Assembly (NCBI GenBank): GCA_016716835.1
Contig: JADJUW010000002.1
Span: forward strand, 124,001-188,000
Source: Myxococcales bacterium
GTDB taxonomy: Bacteria; Myxococcota_A; Polyangia; Haliangiales; Haliangiaceae
Reading direction: 5' to 3'
Length of the DNA: 64,000 bases
Part shown: positions 46,142-53,697 of the stretch, one piece after another
Layout: every line of letters starts with the position of its first letter
Position numbering within the stretch: the stretch's first letter is position 1
Position numbers and translations under genes: made by a program
Notes under the pieces: model-generated
Seen by the model: only the letters and a program-made list of their open reading frames with translations
Told to the model about the DNA's origin: nothing
The model's database searches: none

Positions 46142-48499
46142 ATGTCTGAGCGCAAGGGAACCAAAGGAGCGACCGACTTCTTTCGTGCTTATGTGCAGCG
46201 AGGCACCACCGCCGCTCGCCGCGCCGCCGTCAATAAATTGGGCGGGGGCGACTCGGACGTCGCGATTCTCGCGCGGCTGGCCGCCACCGATGAAGACCTG
46301 GCCATTCGCAAGCTTGCGATCGAGCGGCTCGAGCCGCCAGAACTTCTCGCCGAAGTTGCGAAGCGGCAGAGTGACCCCGCCTTGCGACAACTTGCATCTG
46401 AAAAGGCGGCTACCCAGTGGGGTCATGTCGCGAGTAGTGGCGGTGAACAGGCACAGGCCGCGCTGGCAGGGCTCTTGGCATTTGGCTGCGATGTGAGCCT
46501 TCTCGCGGTGACCTTGCGTGCGGTTGCCTTGGAGGCAGATCGCGAGATCGGATGCAAGGCAGTCGATCATCTCGACGATCGCGATGCGCTGGCTTCGGTG
46601 GCGGCGCGTGCGCAAGACCCCGAGGTTCGGCAGCGAGCCCAAGCGCGCCTGGCTGATCTCAAGCCGACGGTAAAAGGAGCAAACGCGGTTGGTGACGGGC
46701 ACCGCGAACACGGTGACGCGATCGACTTGGTGCAACAGGCAGAGGACCTCGCCGACCGACTTGATCAGGCCGTTGCCGCCGAGCGCTTGGCGGCGTTAAC
46801 CCAACAATGGCCGCCTGTCAATCGCGTTGATCAGGCGCTGCTTGACCGCTGGGACGCCGCGACCCAGCGCATCATTGACCCCGCGTTAGGTACGGCTAGG
46901 CAAGCCGACGGACCCGCGGTGCGGCGCCGGATGGGTAGCAACGATTCAATAGCGACGCCGGCACTGGCGCCGCGAGAGGCGGACCAAGCGCGTCCAGGCA
47001 TGCGGCTGGCCAGCCAGTTGCGCGCGATGGTCAAAGACCTAGAGGCTCTGACCGATGAAGACGATCTGATCGAGGTTAGCCGCGCGCTCGACGAAGCCAA
47101 CCGCGCGTTTGCCATGACGGGGGAGTTCGAAGAAGGCGACCGCCACGCGCGCCAGCAGCACTATCGCGAGCAGAGCGACCAACGCGCCGAAAGCATTCGC
47201 GCGGCACGCAAGGCGCCGGATTGGGAGCGCAAACAAAACGTCCCGAAGCAAGAGGCGCTAATCAACGAAGCCCACGAACTCGCCAGGCAGCCGCTGACCG
47301 AGGGCGAAGCCCGCGAGCTTTCGACGCAGCTGCGCGGCCTTCAGGCGCGGTGGAAGCTCGTGGCCTCGGTACCGGCGGCCTATGGCAGCGACTTGTGGAA
47401 TGAATTTCAGGCGGCCTGCGAGGCGGTCTTTCATCGAATTAGCGATGAACGCGCGAAGGCGAGCGATCTCATGGCCGCGCAAGTCGCAACGCGCGAGGAG
47501 CTGATAAAAAAAGCCGAGGCGCTTTCGACGAGTACTGATTGGGTGGTCACCACGGAGGCTATTCGCCAGCTCCAGGCGGAATGGAAGGCCACCGGGCACG
47601 TGCCGCGCCAATTTACCGAAGGTCAATGGGATCGCTTTAGCGCGGCGTGCGGCCGCTTTTTTGAGGCGCGCAAGCCGGTCGTCGAGGCCGAGCGCGAGGT
47701 GCAGGGCCGCGCCGCGAGCGAGCGCGAGGCCTTGGTCCTGCAAATCGAGGAACTCGTGGCGAAAGCGCCGCTTAATGGCAGTTGGTCGGAGACCACCGGC
47801 AAATTTAAGCAGCTCCAACAACAATGGAAAAACGTTGGCTTCGTGCCCGGGCGCACCGCGGCGGCCTTGCGCCAGCGCGTTAACACGGCCGGCGATGCGT
47901 TGTACGAGCGGCGCAATGCGGCGCGGGATGCCGTCGCGCAGGCCATGCGTGACGAACTCGCGAAATTGGCGACCAAGGTCGCCGAGGCGTTGGCGGCGAG
48001 TGAAGGCGTCGGCGCCTTGACCCTCGCCATTCGCGAGCAAGTCGCCGCGCTCGCGACGCGCGAGATTGTGCCGGATGCGAACTTGCTGTCGCAGCTTGAG
48101 CAGCTCGCTTTGCACGCGCTGCAAACGGATCGAGCCGGCTTGCGCGGCAGCTCACTCGATCCGGCCATCACCAACAAGCAACGCGTGGCGCTCATCTCCA
48201 GCGTGCGGGCCATGCTACCCAAGCCGTCGCCCAAGCTGCAAGGCGACGAGTCGACCGCGCGTATCGCGGAAATCCTTACCCAATCAGTGGCCAAGTTTAA
48301 GGTCGGCCTGCAACAAGACTTTCGCACGCCGAATGAGGCTGCCGACGACTTCGTCGCGCAGTGGCGCGCGCTCGGGCCCATCATCGACAGCGCGGGCCGC
48401 ACCGCGCAGCTGGCGTTTGACGACGCCATTGCGGCGTTGCGCCAGGTCGAAGATCCTCGCAGCGCCGCGCTCGATGCCGGCGAACGCACGCGGTCATAG
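46142..48499 (+). CDS. DUF349 repeat protein
   Basis: A 785-aa soluble, helical, highly charged protein. The middle contains several DUF349 units, recognisable by spaced Trp and Phe in segments such as LRGLQARWKLVASVPAAYG, IRQLQAEWKATGHVPRQF and FKQLQQQWKNVGFVPGR, each followed by a helix with DxLxxRF-type residues. The N-terminal 200 residues have short HEAT-like repeats. DUF349 proteins are found across Proteobacteria and Actinobacteria; their role is unsettled. Single gene with a short intergenic gap on each side. Confidence 0.85.
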   Translation: MSERKGTKGATDFFRAYVQRGTTAARRAAVNKLGGGDSDVAILARLAATDEDLAIRKLAIERLEPPELLAEVAKRQSDPALRQLASEKAATQWGHVASSGGEQAQAALAGLLAFGCDVSLLAVTLRAVALEADREIGCKAVDHLDDRDALASVAARAQDPEVRQRAQARLADLKPTVKGANAVGDGHREHGDAIDLVQQAEDLADRLDQAVAAERLAALTQQWPPVNRVDQALLDRWDAATQRIIDPALGTARQADGPAVRRRMGSNDSIATPALAPREADQARPGMRLASQLRAMVKDLEALTDEDDLIEVSRALDEANRAFAMTGEFEEGDRHARQQHYREQSDQRAESIRAARKAPDWERKQNVPKQEALINEAHELARQPLTEGEARELSTQLRGLQARWKLVASVPAAYGSDLWNEFQAACEAVFHRISDERAKASDLMAAQVATREELIKKAEALSTSTDWVVTTEAIRQLQAEWKATGHVPRQFTEGQWDRFSAACGRFFEARKPVVEAEREVQGRAASEREALVLQIEELVAKAPLNGSWSETTGKFKQLQQQWKNVGFVPGRTAAALRQRVNTAGDALYERRNAARDAVAQAMRDELAKLATKVAEALAASEGVGALTLAIREQVAALATREIVPDANLLSQLEQLALHALQTDRAGLRGSSLDPAITNKQRVALISSVRAMLPKPSPKLQGDESTARIAEILTQSVAKFKVGLQQDFRTPNEAADDFVAQWRALGPIIDSAGRTAQLAFDDAIAALRQVEDPRSAALDAGERTRS

Positions 48500-48504
48500 C
48501 GCGC

Positions 48505-48534
48505 TTGAAATTATCGATTCAATGCTGTCATAAT
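48505..48534 (+). promoter_or_regulatory. Possible promoter of the 48546 gene
   Basis: TTGAAA (48505-48510), 18 bases, CATAAT (48529-48534). The ATG follows 12 bases after the -10 box, so the mRNA would have almost no leader. By eye only. Confidence 0.4.
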
Positions 48535-48545
48535 TATAACGCCTT

Positions 48546-48923
48546 ATGACCAAGCCTATTTGGGAACTCGAAGCGGCGGCGATTAGCGACGAGCTGCTCC
48601 GGCCACCCAAGCGCACACCCAGCGCCACCGAGGTCGCGGCCATTGCTCGCCGCCTCGATGCCCTACCAGCCTCGCCGTTAGAGGAGGCCGATGAGGCGCT
48701 GGCCGAATTCGGTGTCCCCGAGGCCACGGTGTTTGACGGCGGCGCCATGGGGACGGAGATCACGCACCCCCGCTTTCACGACGAAGAGGCACAGCCGACT
48801 CGGCCGGCGTTTGTGCGCCTGGCGACCGCCAACGAGGACGCCTTCGTCACCCCGACCTCGAAGCTAGCGCCACACGAGCTAGCCGAGCTGCGGCAGCAAC
48901 TTGCGAGCAGCGCCAAAAAATAG
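48546..48923 (+). CDS. Small acidic protein, unknown
   Basis: A 125-aa cytoplasmic protein, acidic and helix-rich (TEVAAIARRLDALPASPLEEADEALAEF), with a Pro/Thr middle and a Lys-Lys end. No recognised family. Codon use looks normal for the region, and no better frame exists. It follows the DUF349 gene in the same direction with 46 bases between, but may have its own promoter. Confidence 0.6.
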   Translation: MTKPIWELEAAAISDELLRPPKRTPSATEVAAIARRLDALPASPLEEADEALAEFGVPEATVFDGGAMGTEITHPRFHDEEAQPTRPAFVRLATANEDAFVTPTSKLAPHELAELRQQLASSAKK

Positions 48924-48951
48924 CCAGGTGGGCTAGCGCGACGGCCGAGCC

Positions 48952-49740
48952 TTATTGATTGCTCGCGGTGTATTTGCCACCGACCACGCTGCCTGTCAGT
49001 GACAATGCCATGTACGACACCTGCCGGTTTGAGACGGTCCAAGGCGCCTTGGTTAGGCGATCTTGCGATTCAAAATAGACGGTGACGGGGTCGCAGGTGC
49101 CATTGGTATAGCAATAAGGTTCATAGAACACGGTGGCCGCGTATTTTGATTGGGTGCCGGTTATGCCGGGCACTGCGTCGTCGCAGCGCAAGGTGCCGCC
49201 ATCACAATTGCCCGGCCAGCAGGTGACAACGTTGCAGTGCCCGGTTACATCAAACTGACGCGCCACGCCCGTGATCGTGGCGCCGCCGCACGGCAGCTGC
49301 TCGCTAAATTCGAGCGCCATCGTGCCGCCTGGTTGCAGCACCATTAGGTCTATAAATTGCTTATAGGGCGCATCTCGCCACTCATCGTAACACTCGCCGG
49401 TTGGGTCGGGCTGGGTGCGGATGCGGATCGAGCCGCGCACCTCGGGAGGCAGCCCGGCAATCAGCGCGTCCGCCGGCGTCGCCTGCGAATTCCGTGCGAG
49501 CCGAAATGCTTGGCTAAGTGCCGCGCGCGCGGCCTGGGCCGTGGCGGGCGCATCTTTGGTAGAGGTTTTCTTGGTGGCCGAGATTGCCGTCGCCGCAAGC
49601 ATGCCGATGATGGCGACCGTGACCACCAGCTCGGTCAACGTGAATCCACCTTCGCGCCGCGCGCGGCGTTGGTTGAGCTGGCTCAGGCTTGCAGAAATGC
49701 AGGAGGGGGGAGAAACGATTGAAGAGGTTAGCAATGGCAT
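48952..49740 (-). CDS. Type IV pilin-like / pseudopilin protein 2
   Basis: A prepilin with the class III signal REGG|FTLTELVVTVAIIGMLAATAISA: cleavage and methylation after Gly by a PilD-type peptidase, then the hydrophobic spine helix. Start ATG 49740 is chosen because AAGGAA lies seven bases upstream; the frame stays open to 49797. The globular part has paired cysteines (LPCGG, CNVVTCWPGNCDGG, EPYCYTNGTCDPV). The closing block (PVTVYFESQ..., SYMALSLTGSVVGG) is shared with the upstream gene product, so the two are paralogues. Minor pilin or pseudopilin role likely. Confidence 0.8.
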   Translation of the reverse strand: MPLLTSSIVSPPSCISASLSQLNQRRARREGGFTLTELVVTVAIIGMLAATAISATKKTSTKDAPATAQAARAALSQAFRLARNSQATPADALIAGLPPEVRGSIRIRTQPDPTGECYDEWRDAPYKQFIDLMVLQPGGTMALEFSEQLPCGGATITGVARQFDVTGHCNVVTCWPGNCDGGTLRCDDAVPGITGTQSKYAATVFYEPYCYTNGTCDPVTVYFESQDRLTKAPWTVSNRQVSYMALSLTGSVVGGKYTASNQ

Positions 49741-49838
49741 GGCGATTCCTTTGCCGTCGAGGAATAAAAATGGGCTGACGCCTAGCGCCGCACGCAAGTG
49801 CAGCGCGCGTTAGCCGGGCGCGGGCGAGCAGGTAAAGG

Positions 49839-50678
49839 CTAGCAGCCTGCGCCGTAGTCGACAGATTTGCTAAGGATGCTGCCCGTCATGCTTATGGAAA
49901 TCATCGAGGCTTGTTGGCCAAGACACCCAGTTTGATTAAACCCGTAAATCAAGTACGAAACCGGATCGCAGGTCGCATTCTGGTAGCAGATCGTTCGGTG
50001 GGGCGTGTTTTCACCGACGTTGCCTTGCGTGAAGATGCCGTAATTCCGACCGCCGAACCACTGCCGGTTAGAAAATGTGTCCACTTGATAAAGCTCGTCT
50101 AGGTTGGCCGTGAAGAGGGGGGCTGCAAACACGTAGACCGCATCAAAGTTGCCACCGCCGTGGCTCTTGAATTGAAAAATATCGGTATGCCGGATCGGCT
50201 CAAGTTGACCGTTTGCCCGAAGCGTCTTGAGTTCGAGGCGGACATACGTGGCATTGGGGTCGTCCTCGCACAGGGCGCTGGCTGGGTTGTTTTGACATCT
50301 CAAGAACACGGCATCAATCACGCCTCGAGCGTCGGGGGCACCAAGCGCGATGGCACCCGCGGTGGTGCCATCGGTGACTACCTGGCTGCGCTGGGGCTGC
50401 ATCTGCGCTATGTCCGCAACCGCGTTCTTATAGACCTGCGGCATGCCGACGGGCTTGACGCTATTAACCGCGACGGCGCTCAAGATGCCGATCAACGCCA
50501 CAGCAACCACTAGCTCAGTCAGCGTAAAGCCGGCCTGCGCCCGGGAGGGGTGGCGTTCTGTCGCCGGCGAGAGGGGATTTTGGGCGCAATGAGGGCCGTA
50601 GCCTCGATCATTTGATCGAGGTTCTGTGCCACCCACGGGCGCCTGAACTGGTTCAGGTAACCGAGAATGCTTATTCAT
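49839..50678 (-). CDS. Type IV pilin-like / pseudopilin protein 1
   Basis: A 279-aa prepilin with AQAG|FTLTELVVAVALIGILSAVAV at residues 47-70. The leader before the cleavage Gly is unusually long (about 50 residues) and Pro/Arg-rich. The globular region has disulfide-type cysteines (CQNNPASALC, CYQNATCDPV) and ends GSILSKSVDYGAGC. First gene of a two-gene pilin operon; a sigma-54-like promoter lies 46 bases upstream, and two near-perfect hairpins fall inside the leader codons. Confidence 0.8.
   Translation of the reverse strand: MNKHSRLPEPVQAPVGGTEPRSNDRGYGPHCAQNPLSPATERHPSRAQAGFTLTELVVAVALIGILSAVAVNSVKPVGMPQVYKNAVADIAQMQPQRSQVVTDGTTAGAIALGAPDARGVIDAVFLRCQNNPASALCEDDPNATYVRLELKTLRANGQLEPIRHTDIFQFKSHGGGNFDAVYVFAAPLFTANLDELYQVDTFSNRQWFGGRNYGIFTQGNVGENTPHRTICYQNATCDPVSYLIYGFNQTGCLGQQASMISISMTGSILSKSVDYGAGC
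50602..50657 (-). promoter_or_regulatory. Two tandem hairpins inside the pilin leader codons
   Basis: CCTCGATCA-TT-TGATCGAGG (50602-50621) and CCTGAAC-TG-GTTCAGG (50642-50657) are perfect inverted repeats with two-base centres, 20 bases apart, in the first 80 bases of the pilin message. They could be protein-binding operators or mRNA structures affecting translation. Confidence 0.45.
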
Positions 50679-50723
50679 GTTTTTTTCGCTTTGTTGTTTT
50701 GTTTTTGTTGTGCATTAGCAAGT

Positions 50724-50739
50724 AGCAACAAGCGCGCCA
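50724..50739 (-). promoter_or_regulatory. Probable sigma-54 promoter of the pilin operon
   Basis: On the minus strand the sequence reads TGGCGCGCTTGTTGCT, with GG and GC ten bases apart as in the -24/-12 consensus TGGCAC-N5-TTGC. It is 46 bases before the pilin ATG. Pilin genes of myxobacteria are often sigma-54 dependent. The rest of the 350-base gap 50679-51028 shows no gene that I can support. Confidence 0.5.
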
Positions 50740-51028
50740 AAGTTCTTGAAATGAATTCTGCCACCTGCGCGCTGCAATTGCGCACGGCGCGCGCACGCGA
50801 GATGCAAGCTGCACGTCGTGTCAGGCAGAATGCATGTAAGGCGCGCATTTGCCTTAGCGTCCTGCGCGTAGGCCGAAACGCGTTATCCTCGGGTATCCTG
50901 CCTTGCCGTGACTTAGCGGCGTGCCTGCTACCACGCGGTGGGCTGTGGGATAAGCTCATCCAAGCTCCCACGTTCGCTCGGTATGCCAAAGCACGGTCTT
51001 TGCTTGCGCGGCCTAATATGATTTAGCC

Positions 51029-51385
51029 GTGTCGGCGCCAATGCAGCATTCGTCAAACGGCAGCCGTCTCTTGAGGGGCGTGGTGTTCGGCACTCTGCTC
51101 GCCGTTGCGAATTGCTATCAAGCGCCCCCCGGCTTCAATGATAGCGATGCGGCGGGCGTTTGGCGCTTGCCGCGGCGACGAGCCTCGTTATCACGGGGGC
51201 GACCATATATGGCAGCGGCGGGGGCGGCGGACAGGCGGCCACCAGCAGTTGTGCACCGGGCGGTTCGAAGATCTACAGCGCAGGCGGCGGCGGTCGGCTC
51301 CATCCACCTGCACGGCAACAGCGTCGACACCACCGACACCCAGAGCAGCCCCGCGCTGGTCACGGCTTTGCCGGTCATGCAGTGA
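51029..51385 (+). pseudogene. Possible lipoprotein, frame disturbed in the middle
   Basis: A signal peptide with lipobox (VVFGTLLAVANC) starts the frame and is followed by YQAPPGFNDSDAAG. The middle third is then Arg-rich and unlike protein, while another frame over 51160-51290 reads naturally (ALAAATSLVITGATIYGSGGGG). The original frame looks normal again near its end (GSIHLHGNSVDTTDTQSS). This suggests two compensating frameshifts, or a chance reading. No family recognised. Confidence 0.35.
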
Positions 51386-51475
51386 ATGCTCGTCGGTCTC
51401 AATGATCGCCGGCTTGGCGCAGCTCACGTTCCCTATAAAGCCGGCGGCCACACATCGAACGCCTAGGTCGACTGG

Positions 51476-51895
51476 CTACAACGTTGCGCGAACATGCCCG
51501 ATGAACATGCGGAAATCGTTTAGCCGTGTCGCGGCTACTTCGACGAGCACCGCGTCATCTAGGCGGCTGTAGCCATGCACCAAGATGTTGCGAAAACCAG
51601 CCATCTTGCGAAACTGATCGGCGAAGGGGCGCGGCAGCACCGACAACACGGCGAGTTGGTCGACGGCATCGGCATAGCCTTCCGTCGATCGCCCGTGCGA
51701 GGCAGCGATCTGCGTCGCTATATCTAGCGCTAGTTGAGCACAGAGAAACAGCGCGCGCTCCACCGCCAGATGCAACGTGCGATTGGTCAACGTCGCCAGA
51801 TTTATGGCACCCAATTGTTCGACGTCGCCGACATACGACTCGAGCTGTTCCAAGCGCCTTTCCAGCGTGCCGCGATCAAGCACCCCTGGGCTCAT
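51476..51895 (-). CDS. hepT: HepT-type (DUF86) toxin
   Basis: A 139-aa helical protein with the HepT/HEPN signature RNILVHGY (Rx4HxY, near residue 107). HepT is an RNase that is silenced when its partner MntA adenylylates the tyrosine of this motif. Its start overlaps the antitoxin stop by four bases (51892-51895). The antitoxin-toxin order and coupling are as in known pairs. All key residues are present, so it is probably active. Confidence 0.88.
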   Translation of the reverse strand: MSPGVLDRGTLERRLEQLESYVGDVEQLGAINLATLTNRTLHLAVERALFLCAQLALDIATQIAASHGRSTEGYADAVDQLAVLSVLPRPFADQFRKMAGFRNILVHGYSRLDDAVLVEVAATRLNDFRMFIGHVRATL

Positions 51896-52302
51896 ACGGC
51901 GCCCTTCGCGGGGGTCGGCGAAAAGGCAGCGCGTACTTGTTCAAGCCGTACAATATCGTCGGCGTAACGCGACAGCGCGTCGGCTTCGCGCAGGCTGGAC
52001 GCTGCCAAATCCTTGGCATAAAGCCGTCGCCCGTCGCGCAGCACGCGGTGGTAAAGCAGCGGCGTCGCGTGATTCAAAATGACAAGATCGACCGCCTCTG
52101 TCTTGGCGATGGCGGTAAGTTCCGTCAGCAGTTCAACCTGGTGCCCCAACGGCGGGGTGGGCGCTGACCGATCGATATATACCGCCAGATCGAGGTCTGA
52201 GTCCGGTCTCGTATCGTTGCGGGCGGTTGACCCGAAGACATAAGCCTCAAGCACTTCCGGACGTGAGGCAAAAAACGTTGCCAAGGCCGCTTCCGTGGTC
52301 AT
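51892..52302 (-). CDS. mntA: MntA-type minimal nucleotidyltransferase antitoxin
   Basis: A protein of about 136 aa with the exact GSx10DxD motif (FGSTARNDTRPDSDLDLAVY) and a third acidic residue in EAVDLVIL. MntA proteins transfer AMP to HepT and neutralise it. Start ATG 52302 is preferred; GTG 52317 is also possible. It lies next to the truncated transporter end at 52395-52464, at the edge of the accessory unit. Confidence 0.88.
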   Translation of the reverse strand: MTTEAALATFFASRPEVLEAYVFGSTARNDTRPDSDLDLAVYIDRSAPTPPLGHQVELLTELTAIAKTEAVDLVILNHATPLLYHRVLRDGRRLYAKDLAASSLREADALSRYADDIVRLEQVRAAFSPTPAKGAV

Positions 52303-52394
52303 GTTGCAAGTGTACACAGTGGCAGCGCCCGAAGCAGCCCATTTACGGTATCGATTTCAGACTGTTGAGATCGTTGCTACATGTTGTCGCCGAA

Positions 52395-52464
52395 CTACTG
52401 CTCCTGCCAGTGATCGCCAACGTCGCGGTGCGGATGGTTGTGCAGGCCAGCAAGCCACGGCGCG
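52395..52464 (-). repeat. Displaced 3' end of the 53698-55464 transporter gene
   Basis: Seventy bases match the last 70 bases of the transporter gene, beginning exactly at its stop codon. The encoded end WLAGLHNHPHRDVGDHWQEQ is unchanged, and most of the base differences are synonymous. Direct repeat with 53698-53767. It bounds a 1.2-kb segment holding DUF2442 and a nucleotidyltransferase pair. Confidence 0.85.
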
Positions 52465-52540
52465 TCGGTGCCGGCTATCGCGCGGTGGCGCGACCTCAAT
52501 GGCCCGGCGGCTGAGCTATTTTCGCGGCGCCCCCGATGCC

Positions 52541-52780
52541 TTAGGGAATGGGCTTGCTCTCCAGATACAGGGTATCCGGGCAGAAATCGGTGCCGTCCGG
52601 CCACGTCACGGTGCCGCGCTCAACCCGGCACTGCCGAAAAAAGCCGGGGTCGCGCAACGCGTGAAAGGCCGGATAGTGGAGATATGCCGTGGCTAGGAAG
52701 CAGCGCACGTCACCATCAGAAAACTTCACCTTGAGCGCGAAGTTGTCGAGTGGCCATACTTCAACCGGACGGGGATTCAT
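52541..52780 (-). CDS. DUF2442 protein
   Basis: A 79-aa protein of the DUF2442 type: NFALKVKFSDGDVRCFLATAYL then ALRDPGFFRQCRVERGTVTWPDGTDFCPDTLY. Members often sit next to toxin-like partners (for example DUF4160) and may be antitoxins or regulators. No partner is adjacent here: the neighbours are repeat copy 8 and the displaced transporter end. Start ATG 52780. Confidence 0.8.
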   Translation of the reverse strand: MNPRPVEVWPLDNFALKVKFSDGDVRCFLATAYLHYPAFHALRDPGFFRQCRVERGTVTWPDGTDFCPDTLYLESKPIP

Positions 52781-52790
52781 AGGTAGATCA

Positions 52791-52888
52791 CAATCTAATG
52801 CTTCAGTCGGCCTGCCAAGTATTTCGTCATATTTTCAAACACCTATGCAACATCGCCTGGGAGATGCACCCGGAATTTCCTATGCCCC
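52791..52888 (+). repeat. 115-bp dispersed intergenic repeat, degenerate copy
   Basis: CAATCTAATGCTTCAGTCGGC at the left and CCCGGAATTTCCTATGCCCCA at the right match both family ends; the centre is shorter. It lies in the gap between two divergent small genes, and a TATACT box follows 16 bases later, before ATG 52917. Confidence 0.5.
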
Positions 52889-52916
52889 AGAGTCAAGAAC
52901 GCGATATACTCTAACA

Positions 52917-53135
52917 ATGGATCAACGCGATCGTCGCTTGCGCGCCGTTGATCGGCAATCCCGAATGACTTTCAGCCGTGATGGGTCGACGGACGTCGCA
53001 CCGATTTCTGGTGCTGCTGCCGTGGCCCTTGCTGCACGCCTTTCCACGCAGCAATGGCTGCTGGCGGGGCGATCGCTGCCAACTCATCGCAGATCGGAGC
53101 TGCCGATCGTGTTCCGGCCTGCGCGAACATCATGA
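52917..53135 (+). CDS. Small partner protein of the following nucleotidyltransferase
   Basis: A 72-aa protein. The C-terminal part AALAARLSTQQWLLAGRSLPT followed by RRSELPIVFRPAR resembles small proteins that commonly precede nucleotidyltransferase genes. Its stop overlaps the next ATG (ATGA, 53132-53135), so the two are coupled. A TATACT box at 52905-52910 would give a nearly leaderless mRNA. Likely antitoxin or adaptor; not proven. Confidence 0.6.
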   Translation: MDQRDRRLRAVDRQSRMTFSRDGSTDVAPISGAAAVALAARLSTQQWLLAGRSLPTHRRSELPIVFRPARTS

Positions 53136-53602
53136 GCGACGTGGATCTCGCGCTGCCCGAAGATTTTCGCGATCTTCTGGTGGAGCTCGCAGAGGCTGGT
53201 GCCGACTTTGTCATCGTGGGTGGCTACGCGGTGGCGATGCACGGCCACCCGCGTGCGACCAAAGATATCGACATTTTTTTACGACCAAGCCCAGAGAATT
53301 CGCGGAAGGTGTTTCAAGCCCTTGTAGCCTTCGGTGCGCCGTTACAGCAATTTGGGGTCACGGAGAGTGAATTCGCAATTCCCGGCGGTGTGCTTCAGCT
53401 GGGTGTCGCTCCCTGCCGCATTGACCTACTTACCCAGGCGACTGGCATCACCTTCGAAGAAGCGTTCGCGGACTGTCGAATGCTCACGGTAGGCGGTAGA
53501 GAGGTAAGGGTCATCGGCTTGGCAGCGCTACTAAAAAACAAACGCGCCACCGCCCGCCCCCAAGATCTGGCCGACGTCGCTGCACTAGCTTCCGGCGAGT
53601 AA
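53132..53602 (+). CDS. Nucleotidyltransferase of the AbiEii-like type
   Basis: A 156-aa protein with the polymerase-beta-fold motif VGGYAVAMHGHPRATKDIDI: GG, then DxD 13 residues later, as in minimal nucleotidyltransferases near AbiEii/AbiGii toxins. A third acidic position fits CRIDLLT. The C-terminus ends RATARPQDLADVAAL, typical of these proteins. Translationally coupled to the small upstream ORF. Probably the toxin half of a toxin-antitoxin or phage-defence pair; the role is inferred from family context. Confidence 0.8.
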   Translation: MSDVDLALPEDFRDLLVELAEAGADFVIVGGYAVAMHGHPRATKDIDIFLRPSPENSRKVFQALVAFGAPLQQFGVTESEFAIPGGVLQLGVAPCRIDLLTQATGITFEEAFADCRMLTVGGREVRVIGLAALLKNKRATARPQDLADVAALASGE

Positions 53603-53697
53603 CTCGGCCACAAAAGCCTAAGTCGATTGTGTTGGATAGGCGCCAGGCCGTTATGTGCCGCGAATGCCAGTCCATCACGGCGAAGACCGCGGCGGTC

